From contig CATZPY010000021.1 of the NCBI GenBank assembly GCA_958422985.1, forward strand, positions 1 through 19,902: a stretch of DNA of 19,902 nucleotides, given 5' to 3'. A model generated the notes under the pieces. It did not search any database, had not been told where the DNA came from, and saw only the letters and a program-made list of their open reading frames with translations. The position numbers and the translations under genes were made by a program. Of this stretch, positions 7,230-15,648 are shown piece after piece; position 1 is the stretch's first letter, and each line of letters begins with the position of its first letter. This stretch comes from an uncultured Clostridium sp. (GTDB lineage Bacteria > Bacillota > Clostridia > TANB77 > CAG-508).

Positions 7230-7258
7230 ATTATAACATTTAGGCATATAATTTTCAA
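7230..7258 (-). promoter_or_regulatory. Sigma-A promoter with extended -10 for the DUF4163-like gene
   Basis: On the minus strand TTGAAA (7253-7258), a 17-bp spacer, and TGTTATAAT with the -10 hexamer at 7230-7235. It lies about 30 bases before the ATG at 7200. Confidence 0.7.
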
Positions 7259-7280
7259 CTTTTTTAGGTACATATATTGT

Positions 7281-7308
7281 TTGAAAACATTGACTATTAT
7301 GCTATAAT
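7281..7308 (+). promoter_or_regulatory. Sigma-A promoter with extended -10 for the Clp ATPase-pgsA operon
   Basis: TTGAAA (7281-7286), a 16-bp spacer and TGCTATAAT with the -10 hexamer at 7303-7308. A second possible pair, TTGACT (7290) with TATAAT (7311), has a short 15-bp spacer. No convincing CtsR heptamer repeat or CIRCE element is seen. Confidence 0.65.
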
Positions 7309-7368
7309 AATATAATATTATATATATTGTATAAATACATAAATTTTCGATAAAGGAGAACTTAATTA

Positions 7369-9726
7369 ATGATTTGTTCAGAATGTAAAAAGAATACTGC
7401 AATCATATTCATAAATTCAACAGATAAAGATGGAAAAGAATCTTTAAAAGGTTTATGTTTCGATTGTGCAAAGAAAAAAGGAATTGATCCACTAGATGTT
7501 ATAGCAAAACAAAATAACATCTTAAATAATAATATAGATCCAAGCAATATGTCTAACCAATTAGAATCTCTTTTTAAAGATTTATCAAAAAATTTAAATT
7601 TAGAATCTTTAAACTTAGTTAATCTAGGCATAGACCAAAATGATATTGATGAAGATTCTATGGATAAAAATAGCATGCCTTTAGATTCATTATTTGCAGG
7701 ACTTATCACTCCTAATAACAATAATAATGATAACGAATCTGATTCTACTAATTCTAAGCAACAAAAAAAATCTTCTAAAACAAAGAAAAAGAAGAAAAAG
7801 TTTTTGGATTCATATGGTACTAATTTAACTCAAAAAGCAAAAAATAATGAATTAGATAATGTAATTGGTAGAAGTAAAGAAATCGAAAGAATGATTCAAA
7901 TTTTAAATAGAAGATCTAAAAATAATCCTTGCTTAATTGGTGAACCTGGCGTTGGTAAAACTGCTTTAGCACAAGGACTAGCCATCAAAATAACTAACAA
8001 GGAAGTTCCACCTAAATTATTGGATAAAGAAATTTATTTAATCGATATGACTGCTTTAATTGCTGGAACTCAATTTAGAGGTCAATTTGAATCTAGAATT
8101 AAATCTTTAGTAGATGAATGCAAGGATTTAGGTAATATCATATTAGTTATAGATGAAATTCACAATATTATTGGTGCTGGAGATGCAGATCACTCTATGA
8201 ATGCAGCCAATATATTAAAACCTTCTTTAGCTAATGGTGAACTTCAATTAATTGGTACTACTACATTAAAAGAATATAGAAAATATATAGAAAAAGATTC
8301 TGCTTTAGAAAGAAGATTTCAACCTATAATTGTGCAAGAACCTAGTATTCAAGATTCTGTAGAAATATTAGAAGGTATTAAACAATACTACGAAAAATTC
8401 CATGGTGTAAAAATTTCTAAAGATGTAATTGAAAAAGTTGTTACTATGTCTGAAAAATACATTCATGACAGATTTTTACCAGATAAAGCTGTTGATATTT
8501 TAGATGAAGCTTGTTCTAGAATAAATTTAAATAATAAAGATTTATTTAAATTACAAGTCTTAGAAAAAAGATTAAACGAAATTAAAGAAGAGCAAGAAGA
8601 AATAGCAGCAGAGAGTGCAAAATCTACTAGTGAAGCAGATTCTAATCAAGATTATGAAAAAGCTGCAAAATTAAAAGCCACAGAATGTTCTATAAATCAA
8701 GAAATTGAAGATATTAAAAATAATTTAACCATTCCAAATTTAACTATACAAGACATAGCTCAAGTTATAGAAAGTTGGACAAAAATTCCTGTTACAAAAA
8801 TAACAGAAGCAGAAACGGAAAAATTATTAAATTTAGAAAAGAACCTTCATAATAGAATAATTGGTCAAAATGAGGCTGTAAATAGCGTTGCACGTGCTAT
8901 AAGAAGAAATCGTGCAGGCTTAAAAAGTACAAAAAGACCACCTTCTTTTATCTTTGTTGGTCCTACAGGTGTTGGAAAAACTGAGCTTGCTAAATCGTTA
9001 GCATACGAAATGTTTGGAAATGAAGAAATGATTATAAGAGTAGATATGTCTGAATATATGGAAAGTAACTCTACTTCTAAGTTAATTGGTTCACCTCCAG
9101 GTTATGTTGGTTATGACGATGCTGGTCAATTAACAGAAAAAGTAAAAAGACAGCCATATTCAATTGTTCTTTTTGATGAAATAGAAAAAGCTCATCCAGA
9201 TGTATTTAATTTATTACTACAAATTTTAGATGATGGTAGACTTACAGATTCACAAGGAAATACTGTAAGTTTTGAAAATACAATTATTATAATGACTTCA
9301 AATGTTGGCTCTAATGTTAATGTAAATTCTATTGGATTTAATTCTTCAAAAACATTTAATAAAGAAAAAATAGAATCTAGCCTTAGAGAAACATTTAGAC
9401 CTGAGTTTTTAAATAGAGTTGATGAAATTGTTATTTTTGACAGCTTAACAGAAAATGAATTAATTCAAATTGTAGATATAATGCTTGCAGATACTAATAG
9501 AGCTCTTGAAGATAAAAATATTAGTTTAATAGTTAGCGATGATGCAAAAAAATATTTAATGCATAAAGGAACAGATTTAAAATATGGAGCTAGACCTTTA
9601 AGAAGAGCTATTCAACGTTATATTGAAGATGAACTATCTGAAAAAGTCTTAAGACAAGAAATAGTTAATGGAAATACTATAAAAGTAAATTTAGAAAATG
9701 ATGAATTAACATTCACAATATTATAA
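7369..9726 (+). CDS. Clp ATPase (ClpC/ClpE type) with N-terminal zinc finger
   Basis: A 785-residue AAA+ unfoldase with an AAAGGAGA site upstream. A four-cysteine zinc finger opens it (C3, C6, C30, C33; MICSECKKN, GLCFDCAKK), as in ClpE and McsA, replacing the usual ClpC N-domain repeats. A low-complexity Asn/Lys linker follows. The first ATPase module has Walker A GEPGVGKT (191-198) and Walker B VIDEIH (D262, E263). A UVR-like coiled segment DYEKAAKLKATE lies near 428. The second module has GPTGVGKT (531-538) and LFDEIEKA (D603, E604). An IGF loop (655-657) indicates docking to ClpP. Role: ATP-driven unfolding of damaged or tagged proteins for ClpP. The domain order fits ClpE best, though the UVR segment and length also occur in clostridial ClpC-like proteins. 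pgsA follows after 22 bases. Confidence 0.92.
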   Translation: MICSECKKNTAIIFINSTDKDGKESLKGLCFDCAKKKGIDPLDVIAKQNNILNNNIDPSNMSNQLESLFKDLSKNLNLESLNLVNLGIDQNDIDEDSMDKNSMPLDSLFAGLITPNNNNNDNESDSTNSKQQKKSSKTKKKKKKFLDSYGTNLTQKAKNNELDNVIGRSKEIERMIQILNRRSKNNPCLIGEPGVGKTALAQGLAIKITNKEVPPKLLDKEIYLIDMTALIAGTQFRGQFESRIKSLVDECKDLGNIILVIDEIHNIIGAGDADHSMNAANILKPSLANGELQLIGTTTLKEYRKYIEKDSALERRFQPIIVQEPSIQDSVEILEGIKQYYEKFHGVKISKDVIEKVVTMSEKYIHDRFLPDKAVDILDEACSRINLNNKDLFKLQVLEKRLNEIKEEQEEIAAESAKSTSEADSNQDYEKAAKLKATECSINQEIEDIKNNLTIPNLTIQDIAQVIESWTKIPVTKITEAETEKLLNLEKNLHNRIIGQNEAVNSVARAIRRNRAGLKSTKRPPSFIFVGPTGVGKTELAKSLAYEMFGNEEMIIRVDMSEYMESNSTSKLIGSPPGYVGYDDAGQLTEKVKRQPYSIVLFDEIEKAHPDVFNLLLQILDDGRLTDSQGNTVSFENTIIIMTSNVGSNVNVNSIGFNSSKTFNKEKIESSLRETFRPEFLNRVDEIVIFDSLTENELIQIVDIMLADTNRALEDKNISLIVSDDAKKYLMHKGTDLKYGARPLRRAIQRYIEDELSEKVLRQEIVNGNTIKVNLENDELTFTIL

Positions 9727-9748
9727 TTGTATTAATGGAGGATTATTA

Positions 9749-10348
9749 ATGAAAAAAATTGCTAAACACATTCCTAATATATTAACAATATTTAGATTTA
9801 TACTTATACCATTTATTGTATTAAATTTGGCTAATGATAAATACTTAGCAGCATTTGTAATATTCACTGTTTCTGGTCTAACCGATATATTAGATGGTTT
9901 TATTGCCAGAAAGTTTAATTTTATAACCAATTTTGGAAAACTAATTGACCCTTTAGCAGATAAATGCACACAAATAATAACTTTAGCTACTTTAGCTTTA
10001 AAAGATATTATTCCAATGTGGATAATAATTATTGTTATTTTAAAAGAATTTATTATGGTTGCAGGTGCATCTTTCTTATATGGTAAAGAATTAGTTGTAT
10101 CAAGCAAATGGTATGGAAAACTTGCTACAGTTTTATTTTATATAGCTATTGTATGTTCACTATTTATTAAAGAATTCAACTTCACATTTGACTTTAGCTT
10201 ATATATCTACTACTTAGCATTAATTTCTACAATATTCTCTTTACTTATGTATATAAAAGCTTTTTATGTACAAGGTTATTTAAAAAAGGAAAGCTTAAAA
10301 ATAAATGAGCAATTTATAGACAAAACTAAAGACAGTTCTAAAAAATAG
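9749..10348 (+). CDS. pgsA: CDP-diacylglycerol-glycerol-3-phosphate 3-phosphatidyltransferase
   Basis: A 199-residue membrane enzyme with an ATGGAGG site upstream. The CDP-alcohol phosphotransferase signature is complete: D46-x2-D49-G50-x2-A53-R54-x8-G63-x3-D67-x3-D71 (DILDGFIARKF ... GKLIDPLADK), which binds metal and CDP-diacylglycerol. The N-terminal HIPNILTIFRFILIPF is the typical PgsA opening. About five or six membrane helices follow, with a short charged C-terminal tail. It makes phosphatidylglycerol phosphate, the committed step to phosphatidylglycerol and cardiolipin. It lies 22 bases after the Clp ATPase gene and so is probably co-transcribed with it. Other CDP-alcohol transferases share the motif, but length and N-terminus favour PgsA. 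Confidence 0.9.
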   Translation: MKKIAKHIPNILTIFRFILIPFIVLNLANDKYLAAFVIFTVSGLTDILDGFIARKFNFITNFGKLIDPLADKCTQIITLATLALKDIIPMWIIIIVILKEFIMVAGASFLYGKELVVSSKWYGKLATVLFYIAIVCSLFIKEFNFTFDFSLYIYYLALISTIFSLLMYIKAFYVQGYLKKESLKINEQFIDKTKDSSKK

Positions 10349-10358
10349 AACTGTCTTT
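10328..10358. terminator. Intrinsic terminator after pgsA, probably bidirectional
   Basis: A perfect 13-bp stem (10328-10340 with 10346-10358; AAAGACAGTTCTA/TAGAACTGTCTTT) around AAAAA, followed by a T-rich stretch. It contains the last pgsA codons and its stop, and lies immediately after the stop of the convergent BofC-like gene. Confidence 0.85.
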
Positions 10359-10362
10359 AATT

Positions 10363-10953
10363 TTATTCAAAATCTTCTATTATACTATTTAAATTTTCTA
10401 TTCCAAATACTTTTACTCCTGATTTTAAATTTATTCTATCTGTTTCTGGTAAATATTCTGTGGAAATACCTGTATTTTGATACACTTCTTCTGTTCCATC
10501 ATTTAAGACTCTATAAATAATAATATTACTACTTTCATCTTTTATAATATAATGTTCATTACATTGTCCTTCCTCTTCTTTTTCTAATATAATTTCATTA
10601 TTTGAAAACTTTTCTATGTTATAATCTGGATATAATTTTTCTATTTCTTCTTTATTTTTATTTACCATATCATTAGTAACTTTTTTTATTTCTTCTGCAG
10701 TATGACCACATTCTTTATAATATCTTTTAATTATTAATTTTGCATTTGGAGAAATTTTTGTTTCTATTTCACTTACTTCTATTTCATTAATTTTATCTTC
10801 TTCATTTTTGTATTCATAAACACATTCATCTGTTATTTTATTTTCCTCTTTTGCTATTTTATCATATTTTATATTTTCATAAACTACAGCAGTTGTTATT
10901 ATAAGTAAAATTATTGTACATATCGAAATTATAGCTATTTTAAATTTATTCAT
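10363..10953 (-). CDS. BofC C-terminal-domain-like membrane-anchored protein
   Basis: A 196-residue protein with an N-terminal membrane helix (about 5-25, IAIISICTIILLIITTAVVY). After a charged linker comes KISPNAKLIIKRYYKECGHT, then EEEGQCNEHYIIKDESSNII and IYRVLNDGTEEVYQNTGIST, ending EYLPETDRINLKSGVKVFG. This spacing of Cys, CxxHY and STEYLP resembles the BofC C-terminal domain as it occurs in Clostridia. In Bacillus subtilis BofC is a forespore-secreted inhibitor of the SpoIVB protease in the sigma-K checkpoint; whether this homologue does the same is unknown. The ribosome-binding site (GGCAGGGA) is weaker than in neighbouring genes. It starts 73 bases after the comEC stop with no terminator between them, so read-through is possible. 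Confidence 0.65.
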   Translation of the reverse strand: MNKFKIAIISICTIILLIITTAVVYENIKYDKIAKEENKITDECVYEYKNEEDKINEIEVSEIETKISPNAKLIIKRYYKECGHTAEEIKKVTNDMVNKNKEEIEKLYPDYNIEKFSNNEIILEKEEEGQCNEHYIIKDESSNIIIYRVLNDGTEEVYQNTGISTEYLPETDRINLKSGVKVFGIENLNSIIEDFE

Positions 10954-11026
10954 ATAAATCCCTGCCTTTTAACTGTTTAGTACTATTATGTAAATTTTTT
11001 AGTAAATTTATACAAATATAACTATT

Positions 11027-13405
11027 TTATTTACTATTTAAATGTACTTTTGTTATAATTTCACTTCGATTTGTTATTTTTATTTGTATTTCTCCATTTT
11101 CATCCGTTCTAAAAATCTTAACTCCCATCTTTTCTAAATTTTCTATAGTCGTAAAATTCGGATGTCCAAATTTATTATTCTTCCCTACTCCTATTAAAGC
11201 TATTTTAGGTTTTACTTTATTTACAAACTGTGCAATAGATGACGATTTAGAGCCATGATGCGCTATTTTTATAATATCTGAATTTAGTACATTTAAATTG
11301 TCACTGTATTTGCTTAAAATTGCCTTCTCAGCTATTTCTTCTATATCACCTGTACATAACATTGATTTGTTCTTAAAATTCAACTTACATACCAAAGAAT
11401 TGTTATTTAATATATTTTCTTTAATTATATTTGATGTATCTGGCCATAAAATATCTATATTCGTATCTTCATCTACTTTTATTTTTTGACCAGCTTCTAC
11501 AACATAAAGTTTTATTTTTTTCTTTTCCATTATTTTAATAAATTCCTCATAATTTTGTGAAGTTTCAAATTGTTTTCCTATTATTACTTTTTTTACTTTT
11601 AATTCATTTAATATTGTTAATATTCCACCCACATGGTCTGAATCAAAATGTGAAATTATAACATAGTCTAATTTATTAATTTTTTTCTTTAATAAATGTG
11701 GTAATAACGTATTTTTTCCAACGTCAAAGTCAGAATTAAACTCACTCCCTCCTCCATCTATTAATATTTTTTTATTAGTATTTGTAACGATTAATGTAGC
11801 ATCTCCTTGACCTACATCTATAAAATCTATATAAAAATTTTCTAAATTATTAATACTTAGTATTCTTAAAATAGTAATAATTGTAATAATTATAAAAATA
11901 GCTTTTCCATATTTTTTTATATAGTGTTTTATTTTATAAATATAATCTCTTCTTATCATATAGTATAAGTAAATATTTATAACATAATAAATTATAATTT
12001 TAATAATGCTTGGAATTATGCAATAAATTTTCGAAATGTTCATATTGGCAAAAAATTTAACTATATTTATTGTAATTTCTATAATAGGCTCTACTATTCC
12101 AAATATTTTAATAGGACATATCATAATAAAAAATCCAATAATTGTTATTATAGATGAAAGTGGAATAATAAATAAATTTGAAAACATAAATGTTAATGAA
12201 ATTGTTCCGAAAATATATAATATAATTGGAAAAATAAAAACTTGTGCGGAAATAGAACTAATTATTATATTTAAAATATATCGTATAATGTTATTTACTA
12301 CTATCTCATTTACTTTTTTTATACAAGGACTACCTAAAATAATTATTCCTAAAAACCCGAAATATGATAACAATACACTTAAACTATTAATTGAATGTGG
12401 ATTGTTTAATAAAATTATAAGTAATGAAATTCCTAAACTATTTGCAATGTCATATCTTTTAAATGAAAGACTTGCAATTAGGCTTATTATACACATAATA
12501 CATGCTCTAATTATTGATGGTGTTAACCCTGTAAGGAACATAAATTGAATTAATATAATTATACAAACGATATTAAGTATTTTTTTATGAGCTTTTAATA
12601 TTTTAGATATAATTGTAATACCAATAATAATATTGGAAACTTGTCCACCAGATACCGAAAGAATATGGTATAAATTACTGTTTAAAAAATCTTCTTTTAT
12701 ATCATCACTTAGTTCATCTGTATCCCCTAAAATCATAGCTATAATTAATTTCTCATTTTCTTCTTTTTCTATTACTTTGCAAATATTGTCTTTTAATTTT
12801 TTCTTTAATTTAGATGTATTAAGTAATATTTTATTTATCTTTTCTCTTTCTATAATTGTATATTTATTAGTTTCTAGTGTTCCATATATGTTAATTGTCT
12901 TTAAATATTCTTTATAGTTAAATCCTCTTTCGTTTCTATCTATCGCTGGTTCTAAAAATTTTGCATTAATAAATATCATATCTCCATAATTTATATTACT
13001 TCCCTTTTTTACACGCATATACAAATGTGTATTATTTCTTTTTTTATTTCTGCTATTAACAATTTTTATTTTATAGGTATCTTTATATTTGCTTTCTTTT
13101 TTCTCACTAACAACCAAAGCATATTCTTTAATTTCTTCTGCTTCCTTATATAAATTATTATATTTATTTTCTAATTCATTTGTATAATAATATCCCAAAA
13201 TTATGCTACATATAATTAATATAACTGTATATCTTCTAAGAAAGGTTCTCAGAAATCTAAAATATTTTTTATTTATATTTTTTATACAAATAAAAAAGCA
13301 ACTCAAGCTAAATATTAAAAAAAAGAAGATTATACCTTTTAAGTATAATCCCCCTAATATACCTATAATATATGAAATTAATAATATTATAATTGGTCTT
13401 TTCAA
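11027..13405 (-). CDS. comEC: ComEC/Rec2 DNA-uptake channel with C-terminal metallo-beta-lactamase domain
   Basis: A 792-residue polytopic protein starting at a TTG (13405) behind GAGGAAAT; the nearby ATG at 13415 is out of frame. Order: N-terminal membrane helices and a DUF4131 domain (about 25-180), then the Competence domain with many helices (about 215-490, including ILSVSGGQVSNIIIG and LTGLTPSIIRACIMCIISLI), then a metallo-beta-lactamase domain from DVGQGD (530). Metal ligands are visible in SHFDSDHVGG (H586, D588, D590, H591), GDIEE and HHGSKSS (H716, H717). In competent bacteria it passes single-stranded DNA across the membrane, and the lactamase domain may degrade the other strand. 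comEA is not adjacent. It follows the NlpC/P60 gene by 24 bases and is probably co-transcribed. Many non-competent Clostridia also keep comEC, so competence is not implied. Confidence 0.93.
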   Translation of the reverse strand: MKRPIIILLISYIIGILGGLYLKGIIFFFLIFSLSCFFICIKNINKKYFRFLRTFLRRYTVILIICSIILGYYYTNELENKYNNLYKEAEEIKEYALVVSEKKESKYKDTYKIKIVNSRNKKRNNTHLYMRVKKGSNINYGDMIFINAKFLEPAIDRNERGFNYKEYLKTINIYGTLETNKYTIIEREKINKILLNTSKLKKKLKDNICKVIEKEENEKLIIAMILGDTDELSDDIKEDFLNSNLYHILSVSGGQVSNIIIGITIISKILKAHKKILNIVCIIILIQFMFLTGLTPSIIRACIMCIISLIASLSFKRYDIANSLGISLLIILLNNPHSINSLSVLLSYFGFLGIIILGSPCIKKVNEIVVNNIIRYILNIIISSISAQVFIFPIILYIFGTISLTFMFSNLFIIPLSSIITIIGFFIMICPIKIFGIVEPIIEITINIVKFFANMNISKIYCIIPSIIKIIIYYVINIYLYYMIRRDYIYKIKHYIKKYGKAIFIIITIITILRILSINNLENFYIDFIDVGQGDATLIVTNTNKKILIDGGGSEFNSDFDVGKNTLLPHLLKKKINKLDYVIISHFDSDHVGGILTILNELKVKKVIIGKQFETSQNYEEFIKIMEKKKIKLYVVEAGQKIKVDEDTNIDILWPDTSNIIKENILNNNSLVCKLNFKNKSMLCTGDIEEIAEKAILSKYSDNLNVLNSDIIKIAHHGSKSSSIAQFVNKVKPKIALIGVGKNNKFGHPNFTTIENLEKMGVKIFRTDENGEIQIKITNRSEIITKVHLNSK

Positions 13406-13429
13406 ATTTCCTCATTTCTTTTTGCCCCA

Positions 13430-14779
13430 TTATAACACTCTTGTAGCTTTTTTATAATTTTTTAAATAATAGCTATCTGATAATGATGTTATTACAACTC
13501 CCTTTTTTGGATTTGCAGCATGTATAAAACTATTATTTCCAACAAATATTCCAACATGACCTATTGGACTACCTGCTTGTGAAAAAAATACCATATCTCC
13601 TAGCTGTAAATCTTCTTTTTTTATCGTTCTTCCTACATTAGATTGAGCTGTAGCTGAATGTGCTAAATTTATACCAAACTTTTTATATACATATTTAATA
13701 AAACCTGAACAATCAAATGAATTTGGTCCTTCTGCACCATAAACATATGGTTTTCCTAATAGAGTTTTTGCATATTGTACAACTTCTTGACCTTTATTGT
13801 TTACACTAGCTGTAGTAGCTTCTTTATTTTCTACATTTGGTAAATTTACAGCTTTATGCTCCCTTGTTTCATCTGTTCTATTAGTTTCTTTAACTTGTTT
13901 ATCTGATATATATTCATTTGAAACATATCCTATAGTTCCTTTTTCTATCTTTATTTTTGCCCATCCATTTTCTACATTCTCTATATTAACTTTTGCATTT
14001 CTTGTTAATGTTGTTATAATTTTACTAGAAGTGTTAGCTCCCTCTCTAACATTTACACTACTTGCACTAATAAATCCTACTCTTGATTCTTGATTTTCTA
14101 CTTTCTCTTCTGGTTTTGTTTCTACTGGTGCAACTGGTTTTGTATCTTCTGGTCGTATCTCTACTAATTTTCCCATTCTTAGCCATCCTGAGCATAGGTC
14201 TGCATTTACAAACACCCATCCATTTGCTTCGTCTTCTACAGTAACTATTGAATCTTTTTTTAATAGTTCAACTGTTTCTGTATTTATTAAAGGTAATATC
14301 TTAATTTGTGTATCCTCTAATAATTTATATTGCTTTCCTAGAACTTCTTCATTATTTGGTAATTCTACAGAATTATTTGTAATTATATTATTTTGAGCTG
14401 TATTGTTTGATACAACATTTTCTTGTGAAGATGTTATTTCGTTTGATACATTATTAACAGTAACATTAGTATTTTCTGCTAGATTATTTTTGCTAGAAGA
14501 ATTGTCTTTAACTTCTCCATTTACTTTTATGTAGTCAGCATATACATATCCTGTATTATCTTTATATTTTACTTTATACCAATTGCCTTCTTTAGAAATT
14601 ACATCTACTTTATTATCAACCGAAAGTAATGTTACAAGACCTGATTCTAAATTTGGACCTTTACGTAGTTTAACTGTTTCTCCTGTAATTACTCCCTTTG
14701 TTGATGCATTTGAAACAACTGTCATTATAGTTAAATTAACGATAATTATTAAAGCTATTATTAATCTCTTTTTATGCAT
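13430..14779 (-). CDS. Secreted cell-wall hydrolase: SH3 repeats plus NlpC/P60 endopeptidase
   Basis: A 449-residue protein with an AAGGAGA ribosome-binding site. It has a signal peptide (residues 1-26: KKR, hydrophobic core, cleavage near SNAS). Three bacterial SH3 domains follow: about 29-87 (VKLRKGPNLES ... WYKVKY), a more degenerate one at about 146-207, and 233-294 (VNVREGANTSSKI ... GWAKIKI). They are separated by Asn/Ser-rich and Pro/Glu-rich linkers. The C-terminal NlpC/P60 domain (about 328-449) has the catalytic Cys at 357 (SFDCSGF) and His at 408 (GHVGIF), with a third polar residue in SFIHAA. The family cuts gamma-D-Glu-diamino acid bonds in peptidoglycan stem peptides outside the cell; the exact bond is inferred from the family. 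A consensus promoter lies upstream, and comEC follows 24 bases downstream. Confidence 0.93.
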   Translation of the reverse strand: MHKKRLIIALIIIVNLTIMTVVSNASTKGVITGETVKLRKGPNLESGLVTLLSVDNKVDVISKEGNWYKVKYKDNTGYVYADYIKVNGEVKDNSSSKNNLAENTNVTVNNVSNEITSSQENVVSNNTAQNNIITNNSVELPNNEEVLGKQYKLLEDTQIKILPLINTETVELLKKDSIVTVEDEANGWVFVNADLCSGWLRMGKLVEIRPEDTKPVAPVETKPEEKVENQESRVGFISASSVNVREGANTSSKIITTLTRNAKVNIENVENGWAKIKIEKGTIGYVSNEYISDKQVKETNRTDETREHKAVNLPNVENKEATTASVNNKGQEVVQYAKTLLGKPYVYGAEGPNSFDCSGFIKYVYKKFGINLAHSATAQSNVGRTIKKEDLQLGDMVFFSQAGSPIGHVGIFVGNNSFIHAANPKKGVVITSLSDSYYLKNYKKATRVL

Positions 14780-14833
14780 TCTAATTCTTCTCCTTAGAAA
14801 TATAATTTATATTTTTTCTATTTCATGGGTATT

Positions 14834-14862
14834 AGTATATAATGAATCTACTAAAAAGTCAA
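14834..14862 (-). promoter_or_regulatory. Sigma-A promoter of the NlpC/P60-comEC unit
   Basis: On the minus strand TTGACT (14857-14862) and TATACT (14834-14839) with an optimal 17-bp spacer. The -35 directly abuts the mtnN stop codon. Confidence 0.75.
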
Positions 14863-15564
14863 TTAGTTTGCTTTCATTAAATTTTCTATAAATATAGCAC
14901 ATCTATTAGCTGCCATTTTTAAATATTTATTAAAATCAATTTGATTATTTTCATTTGGACTATCCGAAATTGATCTAATAATAATAAATGGTGTATTTGA
15001 TAAATACGCGGTTTGAGCAATTGCAGCTCCCTCCATTTCTACACAGTCTGCATCAAATTTTGTACGTATCTTCTCTTTCATCTTTCTACTTGTACAAAAT
15101 ATATCTCCTGTTGCAATTGTTCCTATTACGCATTTATATAAATTTTCTTTCATATTTTTTATAACATATTCACATCTTTTTATTAATTTAGAATTACTTT
15201 CTAATTTTACACCAATATTACTTATATATCCTTTTTCATGTCCGAATGCTGTTATATCAAAATCATGTTGCAATACATATTTACCTATTACAATATCACC
15301 ATACTCAATTGCATCATTTATACTTCCTGCTGAACCAATATTTATAATATAAGATATATCAAATTTATCTATCATTATTTGTGTAGTTCTTGCTGCATTT
15401 ACTTTTCCTACACCACATTTTACTAATACTATTTTCTGATTTTGAATTTTTCCTTCAAAGAATTTTAAATTAAAAATATCTTCTTCTTTTACATTTACCA
15501 TTTTATCTTTTATTGCTTCCATTTCTTCTGGCATAGCAGCAATAATTCCAACATATTTTTCCAT
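14863..15564 (-). CDS. mtnN: 5'-methylthioadenosine/S-adenosylhomocysteine nucleosidase
   Basis: I chose the ATG at 15564, which has GGAGG seven bases upstream. A longer frame from 15618 would begin inside the preceding terminator and lacks a site. The product is 233 residues, the usual length. Landmarks are GIIAAMPEEMEAIKDKM (catalytic Glu near residue 12), NIGSAGSINDAIEYGDIVIG, CVEMEGAAIAQ (substrate-binding Glu) and IIRSISDSPNEN (general-acid Asp). It hydrolyses methylthioadenosine and S-adenosylhomocysteine to adenine plus the thioribose or ribosyl-homocysteine, recycling S-adenosylmethionine by-products. The ribosyl-homocysteine can feed LuxS if present. It lies where rpoB is usually found, after rplL, but with its own promoter and separated by a terminator. 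Confidence 0.93.
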   Translation of the reverse strand: MEKYVGIIAAMPEEMEAIKDKMVNVKEEDIFNLKFFEGKIQNQKIVLVKCGVGKVNAARTTQIMIDKFDISYIINIGSAGSINDAIEYGDIVIGKYVLQHDFDITAFGHEKGYISNIGVKLESNSKLIKRCEYVIKNMKENLYKCVIGTIATGDIFCTSRKMKEKIRTKFDADCVEMEGAAIAQTAYLSNTPFIIIRSISDSPNENNQIDFNKYLKMAANRCAIFIENLMKAN

Positions 15565-15585
15565 GGCTTTACCTCCTTTTTTAGG

Positions 15586-15613
15586 ATTATAACATACAAA
15601 AAAAGAAATTGCA
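15586..15613 (-). promoter_or_regulatory. Probable extended -10 promoter of mtnN
   Basis: On the minus strand TGTTATAAT with the -10 hexamer at 15586-15591, and a weak -35 TGCAAT (15608-15613) 16 bp upstream. The -35 lies within the rplL terminator. The leader before the ribosome-binding site would be very short. Confidence 0.5.
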
Positions 15614-15637
15614 TTCAAAAATACAATTTCTTTTTTT
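15598..15637 (-). terminator. Intrinsic terminator of the rpmG-rplL operon
   Basis: A perfect 14-bp stem (15624-15637 with 15598-15611; AAAGAAATTG/CAATTTCTTT core), 12-base loop, and a run of seven T residues on the minus strand. It starts 11 bases after the rplL stop. Confidence 0.85.
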
Positions 15638-15648
15638 AAAGCATTTAA

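Noticed and set aside
7280..7295. TTTGAAAACATTGACT resembles the CtsR tandem heptamer upstream of the Clp ATPase gene
   Set aside because: The two half-sites are 9 rather than 10 bases apart, and the first lacks the C of TTTGAC. It is better explained as overlapping -35 elements.
12036..12548. 170-codon open frame on the plus strand
   Set aside because: It is fully antisense to comEC membrane helices, has no ribosome-binding site, and its Ile/Asn-rich content mirrors the comEC codons. It is a shadow frame.
15565..15618. Longer mtnN starting at 15618
   Set aside because: The extra N-terminus would be encoded by the rplL terminator and the promoter region. The ATG at 15564 has an ideal ribosome-binding site and matches the family start.
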